From Moringa oleifera (taxonomy: Eukaryota; Streptophyta; Magnoliopsida; Brassicales; Moringaceae), in contig JAJFZO010000889.1 of assembly GCA_021397835.1 (NCBI GenBank), forward strand, positions 5,146,001-5,210,000: a stretch of 64,000 bases of DNA, given 5' to 3'. The notes under the pieces are model-generated. The model was not told where the DNA came from, did not search any database, and saw nothing but the letters and a program-made list of their open reading frames with translations. The position numbers were made by a program, and so were the translations under genes. Below, one piece after another: positions 37,044 to 49,564 of this stretch. The number at the start of each line of letters is the position of its first letter. Positions within the stretch are counted from its first letter, which is position 1.

Positions 37044-40000
37044 ATGGGAACTGATGTTGCTGAAGTAGTAGATCTGCCATATCCTTGTTCCTTCAAGGTA
37101 CGTCCCTAATTCTGCCCCTCGGAACTTTTGGCTTATGTGAAGTCCTCTTACATTTGCAGTTTTAGCATTAATATTTCTGTAGACTATTCCATGTGCCTTA
37201 GGAGAATCAACATGTTCAACATGTTTTGGTGAACAGAATTTATATTTTGTTTAGAAAAAGTCACCTGCATTTATCAGATAGGTACAGCTAGTTATGCACT
37301 TAACAGCTGATTAGGTTGGAAAACGAAACAACAAAAGAGAGTGAAGATGATGTCTTTCTGCTATGGTGCTGTTCAGATCTATTGATTGATAGAAGCTAAG
37401 AAGAACAAACTATCAGAAAGCATCTGGTATGTCTTCATCTGCAGAGTTTGATCTTGTCCTTTTGCTGTCTAATATGGGTAACTGAACAGGAGAGGTATAG
37501 CCATGTACTTTCTTAGAATAAAGGTAAACAGGTTACCTATAGAATTCTAATGGGTCTGATGTTTTTGAGCTAGTTGGGGTTTGATGCTTTCAGTACATTC
37601 ATGTCAATTCTTACCTCTTATTAGATCCAAATATTTCATGAAGTTTTATTTCTTGCAGGTGCATTCTGCAATGTGCACAGAGCTTATGAAATTAGTTGAT
37701 AGAATTAGAAATATATTTCCAGAAATAGAGGCAGCTCGACCTCGGTGTGCATCAGGAATACAGGCACTATGCTCGTTGCACAGTGCAATTGAGAAAGCTA
37801 AACTGCTTCTTCAGTACTGCAGCGAGTCTAGTAGACTCTATCTGGTATGCATGCTCATTTAATCAATTAATTCTTACAGAGGTTGCTTTTTCTTGGGCAC
37901 CAGATACTATCTCTTATTGCTATTTTATTTGTCATTTTTTTTCATGTTTGACATTATATTGTGGTGGGAAATCTGAATAAAATAGATTATCATTCTTATG
38001 TTGCCATTGGCATAATGACACAGTTATTGTATATCCACATTGCTGTCAGTTGATAGTTGATAGCTTTCCTATTACTTTCAGGCGATAACAGGGGATGTTA
38101 TAGTCTCGAGATGTCGAAGATCAAGGAACCTGTTGGAACAGAAGTTAACCCAAGTTCAGAATATGGTCCCAGTGATGTTGGCTGTCGAGGTTTGTCAAAC
38201 TTCATGCGCTCCATTTTTTTTTTTTCTTTTCTCATTCTCTTGACCAACTCCTTCCCCCCACCGTAAACTGCCTTTCTTCTGCATTCAATTTTAAGTGACC
38301 ATTGATTTCTCCTTGTATTTATGGCTGCCTTTTAGCCACTTCTCCTAGCATTGCATTTCCACGCCTTGATGTATTTGAGCTTTTTATTTGGTTGAATGAG
38401 TTCATGTTACATTCTGTGATTGCTATAGCTTGCCTCTAGAAATTTGATATGTTTGTATTGAACTGAGATCATCCTTCATGGTTCACCTGCTTTTAGTCCA
38501 GTTATGACTAAAGCCTTCCACCATAAGCGTATGGTCTAGAATTGTAAATCGTGCTACTCCATGGTACATTATGCTGCATTATCATTCTTTTCTGTGATTA
38601 GGATTTTGTGGCATGAACAAGGTGGGCACTGATATTTCTGGGGTTGATTTTCTAGCTCTATAACAACTTTGACTCTTTCCTGAAGCGTTGGCAGAGTAAT
38701 TGATGAAATTTTATTTGCAGATCTCTCGGGTCATTGATGATCTTAGGGCTGCAATATTTGTCCTGGACTCAGCCGAAGAAGAGGCTGGGAAGGTTGTGCG
38801 AGATCTGCTGCAGCAGGGTGCTTCTGCATCAGATTCAATGGAATATTCTGAAATGAAAGCTCTTCAACTTGCAGCATCTAGGCTTGAAATAACAACCCCA
38901 AAGGCCATCCTAATAGAGAAAAGATCTATAAAGAGGTTGCTGGATAAAGTTGGTGATACTGACCCAGTCAAAAGGAAGATTCTACAATACCTTTTGTATC
39001 TGTTGAAGAAGCATGGAAACTCAATTATGGGAGAGCTAACGGAGAATATCTGCACTCAACATGATGAGTCAATTTCATTTAGGAACTCCTGTGATGATAC
39101 CGTATGTGCTCAATCTGCTGAAGTGGAATCTATGGGTTACGAGCAATGTAATAATCAGCTTGACATGTTAAGTAGAGCTGTTCCTCCTGAAGAATTTAAG
39201 TGTCCCTTATCTTTGAGGTTAATGTATGATCCTGTTGTCATTGCTTCTGGACAAACATACGAAAGGATGTGGATACAGAAGTGGTTCGATGAAGGCAATG
39301 ATATATGTCCAAAAACTAAAATGAAACTATCCCATCTATCATTGACTCCAAATACAACAATGAAGGATCTAATATCCAAGTGGTCATCGAAGAACGGAAT
39401 CAGCATTGATGATCCAAGTATGCAGGCAGAAAGATTTCAGTTGTTGGAAAATTCCTCCACTTCGATTGCTAGTCTTGGCAGCTCCATGAATGATCTCCGC
39501 CTTCCGATTGATGTTAGCAACATATCGCTTGGATCTCCAGATATGAGTTATAGTTCAGAAATTTCACAAGCTAAGAGAACTAGTAAGTCAAAGTTGATGG
39601 TAATGGAGACTAGTGATGACTTACCGAGATATCAATCATCTGATACTATAAATGAGGTGGATTCAAAGTCTCTATCTAGACTCTCGGGGCTTTGTTGGGC
39701 ATCACAGTGCAAGGTGGTTGAAGAAGTCAAAAGACATCTCAAGTACGATGATCAAGCTTTTCATTCTATGTCAGCTGAGAATTTTGTCGAACCCTTGACA
39801 AAATTTTTGAAAAATGCAAGTGACCTACATGATATGGACGCTGGACGAGCTGGAATTCTATTGTTACTGGATTTCCTGAGGGAAAACAGGTAAATTTTCT
39901 GTTTTAACTGGTATCAATCAGTATATGCATGTTATCAATTTTACAGCCTGTGTTGTACATCTTATAATTTAACTAATTTGGGTTGCTCATGCAGACAAGG

Positions 40001-40751
40001 AATAGAGTACTTGCGTGAAGATGCATTTAGCCTGTTCTCCTCTTTTATTGATTCAGAATTAATGGAAGAGGCTCTCAACATAATAGAATTGTTGTCTGCT
40101 CACTCGTACTGTCTGTCTAAAATCTCTTCATCTGGTGCTCTTTCATCCATTTTAAAGATCCTTGGTTTTGAGGTCGGAGCTTTCCATGAACAAGCCCTTA
40201 AGATATTGCAAAATTTGTCCTTGAACAATGAAACATGTTCGAAGTTGGTGTCCTTGGGGTGCATTCCCGAACTGGTTCCTTTCTTACTTGATAGCACTCT
40301 GGGAAAACATTGCATAGTTGTGCTGAAAAATCTTTGCAATATTGGGGATGGTAGGATTTCTGTTATTGAAACTAATGGATGTGTTGCATCTGTTGCTGAA
40401 CTACTTGAGATTGGTGATGATGAGGACCAAGAGCATGCAGTGGCTGTCCTCCTTTCATTATGCTCTCAGCGTGTTCAGTATTGTCAGTTGGTCATGGATG
40501 AGGGCGTTATACCTGCCCTTGTTGATATATCTATCAATGGGAATGAGAAAGGAAAGGTGGGTGCATTGGAGTTACTCAGGCTCTTAAGAGATATCAAGTA
40601 TGAGGATGAGCAAGAATGCTTGGGATCTAATCACGATGTCTTTGGAGATGTTTGTAAGTTTCCCAGAGAAAAGAAGCCACCGACCAAGACATCCAAATTA
40701 TTTGGAATGAAATTTTCTGTTTTCTCAAAACCTGCCCGAAAGAAGAAATGA
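37044..40751 (+). CDS. PUB5: U-box/ARM-repeat E3 ubiquitin ligase (PUB5-like)
   Basis: Five exons, 37044-37097, 37659-37844, 38082-38189, 38721-39889 and 39995-40751, join in frame to 757 residues. The N-terminal UND region (about 1-260) starts MGTDVAEVVDLPYP, close to PUB5 (At4g36550). The U-box is at about 274-336 (EEFKCPLSLRLMYDPVVIASGQTYE...WIQKWFDEGN...CP), and binds the E2 without zinc. Armadillo repeats fill about 440-720 and should bind substrate. The C terminus is basic (KTSKLFGMKFSVFSKPARKKK). Family members with UND, U-box and ARM act in the cytosol or nucleus in stress and hormone signalling; targets of PUB5 are not evident from sequence. The first coding exon is only 18 codons, and the leader before it seems to be spliced. 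Confidence 0.94.
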
Positions 40752-42424
40752 ACCAGATCTTCACCTCTCTTTTTGACTTTATGGTGTCTTGAAAGAATCT
40801 ACCTGGCAGGATTCTGTTTTGACGCTGGGAGGGCATTGTTTTTAGTTGTGATGAAAGGAGGATACCATCATATGGTAGTTAGCTCTAGTTAGTTGGTGAA
40901 TGATTTTGTTTCACACTAACATTCATTCCCATGATGTAGTTTTCGATAACCTTTGATTATTTCTTATAATGTGTCTGCTGTGACTCCCTTTGTATATTTG
41001 ATAAGAATGTACAGTTCCACTAGATGGAATTTAAGCTGCATTGAAGTCTGCTCATAACTTCGTGATTTTCTTTCTCTGCTAAGCAGATTAATAGAGGAAG
41101 GAGAGCACATGCATCCTAAAGCATAACTTAGTGAGCACTCTGCCTGGTTGCACACTCTGGTATGTTTGTTTTGTTCATATTTCTTCTCTCTTTCTCCTAA
41201 AACTTTCTTCAGTTATATCAAAAACAACACTGTATCCCTATAGTGAGCAGTCAGCTTTTGCTCTGGACCATTGAGCGCTCATGAAGAATTGATAGAAACA
41301 GAGCAAATGTGGAGGGAAAAATCAGAAGAATTTGGTTGCCAAGTTTTTGTCATGGGTAGGCAGATCTGAGGTTGGCAGGGGGACAGTAGCCAATGGTAGG
41401 GATAGGCTTAGAGCTTGGAACTGATCCAATCATTGGTAGATAAATGACTGGTTGTCATGGGTGCAGCCATTAAAGACACTCCCATATGAGTAGGTGCAGA
41501 AACTCCCAACACTTCTCCAACCCATGTTCTCCTACCACCCCATCACTTATCCCTAGCCCATTATTCTGAAAAAGTTTTGAACTCTTTGTTTACCAACTGG
41601 TTGGTTGCGGATGTTGATATGATCCCTCTACCCATTGAATTAATGCCATTTCATCCCCATTTTTTACTTTATGCTTGTAATAACCAAATCCCTTTTGATA
41701 AGCCATCCTGCAAGTTACACTCAGGTTGCTGAAGCTGAACAGTTAAGATTCCTGAGTTCTTGCAGAATCACTGACTGGTCTTTTATGTTCTGATAATTAA
41801 TTAACTTGTGAAATTTCAATGCCCAACTATTATATGAGAAGCCTCAATGATGACGGGTACTATCTGGATTGTTGTCTTTCTACAGAAATTTTCATTATGA
41901 AATCTCTCATAATTGTAAACACATCTATAGATATGTGAAATGACATTGAAATGATATGCTTATATGCTGATTGGTAGCTTGATTCGGGAGAAACATTAGA
42001 TCTGAGAACCGGACATCATCAATATCTTTGGTGTAGATGAACTATGTGGTTTTGAGCATAGTAAGATAAGAGAAGGGGAGATTGTGGTGAGATAGGCTTG
42101 CTGCTGTCTTAATTTGGCACATCCTGTCTGTGAGTCAGCCAGATAATCCATTTCACGTATCTCATGCATATATTCCTTTCCATTCAGAACAAAGATCCTA
42201 TGTAACCCATTGTCTCTCCTTATCCTTTACGATATTCAGCCTTTGGCTGTACAAAATGACTCTCACCCATCTCTTATCTCATTCTTTTGCACCTTATCTT
42301 GTGCAATACGTTGTGAATACAACTAAAAATTGTGAAGTACAAGCTACTATGTCTCCTAGGCGGTGGGTGACATAATTCGAACTTTTTAACTATTTAAAAT
42401 ATCTACATACAGATTTCAATAGCA
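40752..42424. other. PUB5 3' UTR and intergenic DNA
   Basis: About 1.7 kb with no supported coding region. The first few hundred bases are the probable PUB5 3' UTR; the last part holds the upstream region of the tRNA gene (CAA-containing TTTCAATAG just before the tRNA). Confidence 0.45.
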
Positions 42425-42498
42425 GCTGGAGTAGCTCAGTTGGCTAGAGCGTGTGGCTGTTAACCACAAGGTCGAAGGTTCAAGCCCTTCCTCTAGCG
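42425..42498 (+). tRNA. tRNA-Asn (anticodon GUU)
   Basis: A 74-base cloverleaf. The acceptor stem GCTGGAG pairs with CTCTAGC plus discriminator G, with one G-T wobble. The D arm contains GCTC-AGTTGG-GAGC, the anticodon stem TGTGG/CCACA encloses the loop CTGTTAA (anticodon GTT), and the T stem GAAGG/CCTTC encloses TTCAAGC. A-box and B-box sequences (TAGCTCAGTTGG and GGTTCAAGCC) are intact. No intron and no encoded CCA, as expected for a nuclear tRNA. Confidence 0.97.
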
Positions 42499-42510
42499 TG
42501 GTGCAACCTC

Positions 42511-42515
42511 TTTTT
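42511..42515 (+). terminator. RNA polymerase III terminator (T5)
   Basis: First run of at least four T's, 12 bases after the tRNA 3' end; longer T runs follow at about 42521-42551. Confidence 0.7.
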
Positions 42516-42551
42516 GTTTAGTTTTTTCTTTGTTTTTTTTTTTTTTTTTTG

Positions 42552-43180
42552 TGAAGCCTTTTTGCTACTTGACCATCAAACGGTGGCCCAGTGGACCAAA
42601 TTTGTTTAACTGACAACCTTAGCACATGGGCGTTCTTATCAAAAAGTGGCCCAATTAGTTTAACTGAGAAAAAAAAATTCCATTTATTTACTTTTCCAAT
42701 TAATTAGCAAATTACGGGTCGGCCAAATAATTTGCTTTTTGTTAACTTGGTATGCCGAAACTGGAAAAATAAAAATAAAAAAATTCTTTGCTCCTCACCA
42801 ACCTTGAAAGATCATAACTCCATTGAGTTTTTATTAAAATATTTATAAAATATTAATATATTAACATAAAAATAAATAAATAATTTTAATGATTAATTTT
42901 ATTAAATTATTATATCTCATCCTCTTATCAAAAAAATTAAGTGAGATCAACTAAGTATAGAAATCCAACCCCAAACAACCTTCTCCCTTTCCTGTTGAAC
43001 GGGACATTCCCACATGCCGCTTTGTGCCTCTGGGGACCATCGCTTTTGCTTTTTGCTTCTCCCTCTCTCTATTTATCTCTACAAAGATTTGACCTTCACA
43101 AAGTTATCTACATTTTACGCTGGCCTCTCGTCTTTGTAAGCTTATAGAATCGCCAAGTCCGAAGCATCACCCACTTGTGA
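42552..43180. other. AT-rich DNA upstream of the bHLH gene
   Basis: Contains AT-rich repeat-like sequence at 42830-42920 (similar to 34170-34200) and pyrimidine-rich DNA near 43040-43080. No gene seen. Confidence 0.4.
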
Positions 43181-43192
43181 CGCGCTTTTTGC

Positions 43193-43200
43193 ATATAAAA
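43193..43200 (+). promoter_or_regulatory. HBI1: TATA box of the HBI1-like gene
   Basis: ATATAAAA lies 107 bases before the chosen ATG, which would put the transcription start near 43225. Confidence 0.55.
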
Positions 43201-43306
43201 GGAAAGGCCTGTCCAGGGTACGACAATTGTGCTTACCATCTTTTCTTCTGCTTCTTCTTCTTCCCGTGTCAGTTGTAGGTCACAAACAGAGTGCACTTTT
43301 AACAAA

Positions 43307-45096
43307 ATGTTGCAGGATCTAGTCTCGCCGGAAAGCTTCGCTGTTAACTCTATGGATTCGGCCGTCCTCCAGAGACAGCGAGAAAAGTTGAGATGGCTGG
43401 AAGAGCATGAGTTTTTGGCTCAAAATGCTGAAGTTGGATTAAGTTCAATGGCTCACTTCCATGGTTTGGTTGAGAACTGTACGTGTAACTGGGAGCTCGT
43501 TCAGCTGAAAAGCTCTGAAGCTTTTCTGGGCGATAATTATGTACCCAAGTTTGGTGATTTTTCTGAGATGATAGGAAGTAGGATGGATTTTATGCCATCA
43601 CAGGCTGCATTTGGTGGTCGTTGTTCGAGGACCAATAGCTGCCAAATGGAACCTGCAATGATGATGAAGGAAGAGGAAGGTGAAGATGTGGCCTTGCTGG
43701 AGAAAAAGCAGTCAACAACTTGGAGAGAAAATTCGAACAAGAGAAAAGCAGAGGTGGGCAATTCAATTCATTACTTTCTCCCCTATTTGAGTTCCATGTA
43801 TTGTTTATCCCGTGGACTTAATCTTTGTTGATTATGAAAAGAAAATACAAATTCAATGTTTTCCTCAACTTGCTCAGATGTCTTTTCCTTATTAGAAAAA
43901 AAGATTCTGAATTTATTTTTAGAAGTTACTCACCACATCTACTTATTTTTGGTGTTCAGTTTGTTGTAGCAGAGGAATTTAAAGACAAAAGGGTTAAAAG
44001 CGCAGTGGAAGCAGAAGCCAACGTGAAAGTGAAAAGCAAAGCAGAAATATCAGCCTCAGATATTTCAAAGGAAAATTCAAAGACTTCAGAGGTTCTGAAG
44101 CCGGAGTACATTCACGTAAGGGCACGTCGTGGCCAGGCCACTGATAGTCACAGCTTAGCAGAAAGAGTAAGCTGGAAAAACTTTCAATTTGCATCAATCA
44201 ACTTGAATTGATTACTTGTCCCTATAGATCAACAACCCTGCAATATAAGTATCTTGGTTTATACTTCTTCCACAATGTGCAGGCCAGGAGGGAAAAGATC
44301 AGTAAGAAGATGAAATATCTGCAAGATTTAGTTCCTGGTTGCAACAAAGTAACAGGCAAAGCTGGGATGCTGGACGAGATCATTAACTATGTTCAATCTC
44401 TTCAAAGACAAGTTGATGTAAGAAAGACTCATCTAGCTTGTTAGATACTGTCTTTGAACATGTTTGTTATTATATCTGACTTTTGAAACTCAAATTATCG
44501 TGCAGTTCTTGTCCATGAAACTTGCTGCTATAAGTCCAAAGCTTGAATTCGACATTGATAACTTATCTGTAAAAGAGGTAAGAATACTGCCTCTTGAGAC
44601 GAAGTAGTAATTATTTTCTCGCTGATTCAGTAGAGTGGCTACTTAATTGGGAAAATAGAAATAAAAGAAATAAAAGCTGATGCTTTCAGTAACTGACTTG
44701 TTGCTTAAACGACTATGCAAATGAAGTTTCCTGCTTATGTCGCCAATTTTCCAACAGTGGCTGAGTCATCAGCAATGCCCAATTTGAGCTGTGTTCAATT
44801 CAATCCAGTGCAAGAAGGAGCTAAAAGTTGTGTGTTAGATATGTCAATGAATTCTACTCGGACAACATCTCAAGGCAACACAAGTTCTTCAGTCTCTATC
44901 CCCAAATTATGCGTGGAGTCACTGTCCATCACTGTAATGGTTCCTCCACTCGAGTTTAAACAGTTTCAGTACCTTCCTTTGGTTGTACTATTATCTTATA
45001 TGCATCAATATTACATTGCAGCAAGTTCAGCCCTTCTCGACTTGGAATGCTGACTGGCAGGACCTTCACAATGCCTACAATCTTGGTTTTCATTGA
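43307..45096 (+). CDS. HBI1: bHLH transcription factor, HBI1/BEE2-like
   Basis: Six exons, 43307-43753, 43960-44166, 44283-44417, 44506-44577, 44727-44933 and 45022-45096, join in frame to 380 residues. The start [20 protein letters not shown] matches the HBI1 N terminus; an in-frame ATG at 43229 would add 26 residues but lies at the predicted transcription start. The basic region and first helix (about 203-240) read [35 protein letters not shown]; the His-Glu-Arg spacing predicts G-box (CACGTG) binding. The second helix ([20 protein letters not shown]) and a following zipper-like FLSMKL segment allow dimerisation. HBI1 and BEE proteins promote cell elongation downstream of brassinosteroid and temper immunity, and are antagonised by IBH1/PRE-type HLH proteins. 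The last exon (24 codons, [17 protein letters not shown]) is the conserved C-terminal tail. The exon-5 acceptor (atgaag) is weak. Confidence 0.9.
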
Positions 45097-46200
45097 ACAT
45101 GATGAAACGATTTTCTCTCTCCAGCATCCACAGGTAGCAGCAGGTCTCGCATCTTCTCATACCTCAGCCAGCTCTCTGGCCTACATTGTGCTACTTCGAT
45201 CTCTTGCAGATAACCTGTTCATGCCTGTCTTATCAAAAAAGAAACTTTTGGCATCCCCGTCTTTGCTTTCCACTTAGTAAGAAACGAAAAAGGGTCACCA
45301 GCAGCTTTTACTGTTCATCTGTCACTTGTGCCCAGGACAGAAATTATTTGGACGGGTAAACTTGTTTTGCAGGCATCACCCTGGAAGTAGAAGTCTAAAT
45401 CAGGGGTATAATCTCAGGATATGTGTCAAGCATTCCCATGTTTCTGAGTCTATCTCAACATGTATAGTCCAATTCTTGTATTCCCACAAGCTATTGATAT
45501 ATATTCATGGACAAAGTTTTAAATTTGGAAGTTTGATTAGCTCTATGATTCATGTCTCAACTGTATAACAACTATAGATATTTTCATCTTCTTTGTTTTC
45601 ATAAAAAGAGAAGAAAATGAAGACCACCAGAGAGCACCATTAAAAGCTGACAAGACCTGAAGATAACATTAAAGGCATTATGGCTGGAAACATTAAACCA
45701 TTGTGGGGGTGGGGGCAAGAAAGGTGGAGAAAAAGGTGAATGAAAAGGGAAGATGCTGTCAGTGGTCACCAAGTGGCCCAAGTTGCTTCTCAACTAGATG
45801 AGCTCTGCAAATTGGCAACCTAGGAGCTCCTTTGTTGGGACACAACTAGGAAATCCAACAGGATGCCTAGTTGTGGACTGGCATTTGCCTGAGACTGGTT
45901 CTTAGTAATGAACACTGGGAATGTAAACTGTCTCAAAGTCCTCCCTTGTATCTCTGGCTGTAGACAGTTTGCTATGTATTGTTCAACTTTGGACAGACTT
46001 TTTATATGAGGCTCGCGAGTTGAGTAAAAAAGTTGCCTTTCTTGTTTTGTTGTCCATTGCAAGTCCATGGATTTTGCCTTGGCAAATCACGTACTGACTC
46101 ACCTGTTTCATGGACTTTAAGACAAGTTCAACAAAAATTTCATCTACAGATGGGTCTTCTCTTTCTGTTCGAAAAGTCAAAAGTAAGGACCAGTCTTCTT
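45097..46200. other. bHLH 3' UTR and intergenic DNA
   Basis: No supported coding region. Short frames near 45326-46227 have no family features. Confidence 0.45.
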
Positions 46201-46250
46201 GTCAGATTTTTTCTTCACATTTGTTAGTGGGGAGGTCTTTTTTTTTTTTT

Positions 46251-46295
46251 GGGGGGGGGTGGGTTTCGTTTGGGGGTTGGTGGGGAGGGGAGGGG
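46251..46295 (+). other. G-rich tract, possible G-quadruplex
   Basis: Runs of 9, 3, 5, 4, 4 and 4 consecutive G on the plus strand within 45 bases, right after a T run of about 13 (46238-46250). This meets the usual G3+ four-tract rule for quadruplex formation and lies about 270 bases before the APC10 ATG. Confidence 0.7.
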
Positions 46296-46450
46296 AGATA
46301 ATCCATTTTCTAGTTATTTTTTTTTCTCTGACAGTCCAAAGAAAGCTATTCACCCAATTTTTTTTTAAAAAAGTCACTTTCACCCAATGATTAGCTTAGA
46401 TAAGGCTGATTGGATTACTGTTTCAGGCCCTGGTTAAATGCTTTTGGTTG

Positions 46451-46460
46451 ATTAGGGTTT
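46451..46460 (-). promoter_or_regulatory. APC10: Telo-box upstream of APC10
   Basis: ATTAGGGTTT (AAACCCTAAT on the minus strand) lies 107 bases before the APC10 ATG. Telo-boxes are enriched near the starts of genes active in dividing cells. Confidence 0.45.
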
Positions 46461-46566
46461 TAGCTTACTGGGTGCAGAAGAGGGAGAGTAGATTTTCGTT
46501 GAACCAGAACCGAGTTAGGACTTCTTAACAGGATCAAGGGTCTCGAGATAATCAGAGAGACGGTAA

Positions 46567-48226
46567 ATGGCGACGGAGTCCTCGGAATCAGAAGAAGAAG
46601 GGAAGATCAGAGGAGGAAATGAGAAGCTGATGGTGGACGATGATCTGAGAGAAATGGGCAAGAAAGCTGCCTGGAGTGTCAGCTCTTGCAAGCCCGGCAA
46701 TGGTGTCTCCTCTCTCCGCGACGACAATCTCGATACCTATTGGCAGTTAGTACAAAAACCTTCCCTAACTCACTCACTCTCTCTCTCGCTGGCTCGCTCA
46801 GTCTGTCTCTGAAACTCTCTTTTTTCTTGATACTCCAGATCAGATGGTGCCCAACCCCATTTGGTTAACATTCAGTTTCAAAAGAAAGTGAAGCTACAAG
46901 TACAGCATCATCCATTCTTCCGCCTTTGTCATCAAACACGAATGAAATGGAGTTGATTTTTCTGGTTGTTGGATTTTCTCTGGGTTGGTAATTAATTTTT
47001 GGGTTTTCTTTTGTGTTTCAAGTTAGTGGTTCTATATGTTGATTTTAAGCTGGATGAGAGTTACACGCCCAGTAAGATCTCCATTCGCGCTGGTGATGGC
47101 TTCCATAACTTGAAGGTATTCTTCTTGCATATGGGTTTTGATATTATCATCTTCACAGTAATCATTGATGCTAACGGCATGCAAATCACTATGTGTTTGC
47201 CAATTAGCCATGATCCAAGATTTCTCATGCATGTACCAAATTTATCTTCAGAATGTGTCACTCTGCCTTCTTGGAAATGGTTTCAGGAGATTAAAACTGT
47301 GGAGCTTGTGAAGCCAACCGGTTGGGTTTATCTATCCTTATCTGGGAATGATCCCAGGTCTGTCCTGAAAGCTTTATTTGAATGAATTGTTTCTGCCACT
47401 GTTCTTTCAAGAGTCAAAAATCAGTTTTCCATTTTCATTTGGTAGATTTCATTGCACTTTTGCAATAAGAACAGCTTGTTGACAACCTCAGAGGTGGTTA
47501 GGATTACCAGAGCACATGCTAATCTATAAATTTCTTTGTGACTTTCATGCTCTGAAATTTCTGATTATGTACTGCACATCATTTGAAACTGAAATGTCAA
47601 ACACCATGAGGTTGAGGATCCAATTAGTCTTCTCATTAGAATTACTACTATTGATTATGGCAAATGCAATGACATCACATGATTCATAAACAAACTTCCA
47701 TATGGATAGTCTAGGTATCAGTTATGTTTCTTGCAATGTTTACTCAAGAAGACTTCATGGGTTCATAGGCAGAGTGTAGAACTTTCATTCCTGCATGGAT
47801 TTACTGGAAGCAGATTTGTTTAAAATAAAAACTTGACTTTCTCAGATTGCTTGCTTTTTAGTTGAGAATTTGATTGGCTGTTAATCCCAATGTGTTTGAT
47901 TTGTGTGTCTCTATCTGCATTTGACCTGATCTTTAACCAAAACTCTTGACAGGGAAGCTTTTGTTAACACATTTATGTTGCAAATTGCTGTTTTATCAAA
48001 TCACCTTAACGGGAGGGATACTCATGTTAGGCAAATCAAGGTTTATGGTCCTCAACCGTGAGTCTCTCTTCTCTCCATCGCGCCTCAATTTTCAATTGTC
48101 ACTGTTTTATATTTTTGCTCTTTCTTTCTTCTAATATTTGAATTCCCAAATGACAGGAATCCTATTCCTCACCAACCTTTTCAATTTACGTCAACGGAAT
48201 TCATTACTTACTCGACCATAAGGTGA
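46567..48226 (+). CDS. APC10: Anaphase-promoting complex subunit 10 (APC10/DOC1)
   Basis: Six exons, 46567-46745, 46839-46899, 47023-47115, 47287-47357, 47953-48057 and 48157-48226, join in frame to 192 residues, the same length as Arabidopsis APC10. Residues about 30-180 form the DOC domain, a jelly-roll fold ([75 protein letters not shown]). The C terminus ends TYSTIR: the Ile-Arg tail docks on a TPR subunit (APC3/CDC27). APC10 works with the co-activator to receive destruction-box substrates, so the APC/C can ubiquitinate cyclins and securin. The N-terminal 25 residues are acidic and Ser-rich. It matches At2g18290, next to TLP2 and HBI1 as here. Confidence 0.96.
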
Positions 48227-49564
48227 GAGATCTGACCAAGTGAAGCCAGGGGAAAAGACATAAAACATGAGATCTTGTCAAATGAGGAAGGAGTGGAGTA
48301 TATGCCTGAAATCATGCATATTATGTAAGAACCGCAAATAACTTCTTCTGGGCATGTAAAATCTTGAATTAGAACAATTTATTTCAACCAAAATCAAATG
48401 GAAGGATGTTTACAGTTGATACAGTTCAGGTCTTCTGCATTGTGCAGATTAATCTTGGAACAGCATCCTTTTTCACTCCTTATTTCATCCTTTTTCCCGC
48501 CTATTCGTCCTTCTCTTTGGATGTACATCCAAAGCAACCAGATCATGTCTGCAATGCACTCATTTATCTCTGCAAGTTAGCAATTGAAGTTTACGATGCA
48601 ATGGAACATGGTGTGTTGTATGGTGAGTTCACTTCCATATAGCCCAGTCAGATCAATCTGAAATTTTTGGCCAATTTTGTGGCAGAACCTGTTTGTGGGG
48701 GAATAGTTGCAAAAAGCAGAGTTTCTTTGAGATGAGAGTTGTTTAATGCCAATATTCAAGGGCTTGATGCTAAGTGAATAATGGCAATTGATTTGATGAG
48801 TAAGGACCACTGCTTGATTTTGCAGTAGCATACAGTTTAGGTTTTCAATCTGAGCTTGATAAATTAAAATCTTTTTGCCAAACTAGGCACTTCTGCATTT
48901 TTTTTTCTTTTCCCAATGAGGATTAGGATCTAATGCCACTCAGTTATAACATAAAATAATGATGAGAGCTGCTAAATCAGCCAGGTTCAAAGAACTTGTT
49001 ATTAGAAGTAACAGTTTCATCACCCATGATCAAGAAAACTTTGATCTCTTTCTGATGATACATGGAAGATTTTACAGGAAGACAGTCCATCTCTTCTCCA
49101 TGGTCCATCAGTCCTCAATCGCTGACACCAATGAAGCTAGAAACATCCAATGGCCTTTCAGCAGTGAAAAGAAGAAGAAAAGCTGATATCCAAAAGTTAT
49201 AAAGCAAACAGGATAGGAATGAGAAGAACATAATGATTAGAGATCTGAAGATAACAAGGTATTTCCGTGGCAGGAGAAAGACTGCCATTGAAGGTTCTTG
49301 GTGATTAGAAAGTTTGCTCAACTATGAAAAATTGAAACAATATAGACAGAATCAACTGAACTTCTCTTGGAAATTCATTTTAGTGTGCCAAGATGCTGCA
49401 ATACCATACAAGTCATACTAGATGATCAGAAAACTACTCAAGGCACAGTTAAGAGTCCGCTGTGATGGTTGTTCATCAAGAGCTTCCATGTACAGAACAG
49501 AAATACTTCAACATCACAAGGAAGTCCGGCAGATGATGATCCTAATGTCCAGTCAAATGGGATA
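48227..49564. other. Convergent intergenic region, APC10/TLP2
   Basis: The two flanking genes point toward each other, so this 1.3 kb holds both 3' UTRs. Short frames at 48398-48642 and 48959-49186 have no family features. Confidence 0.5.
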
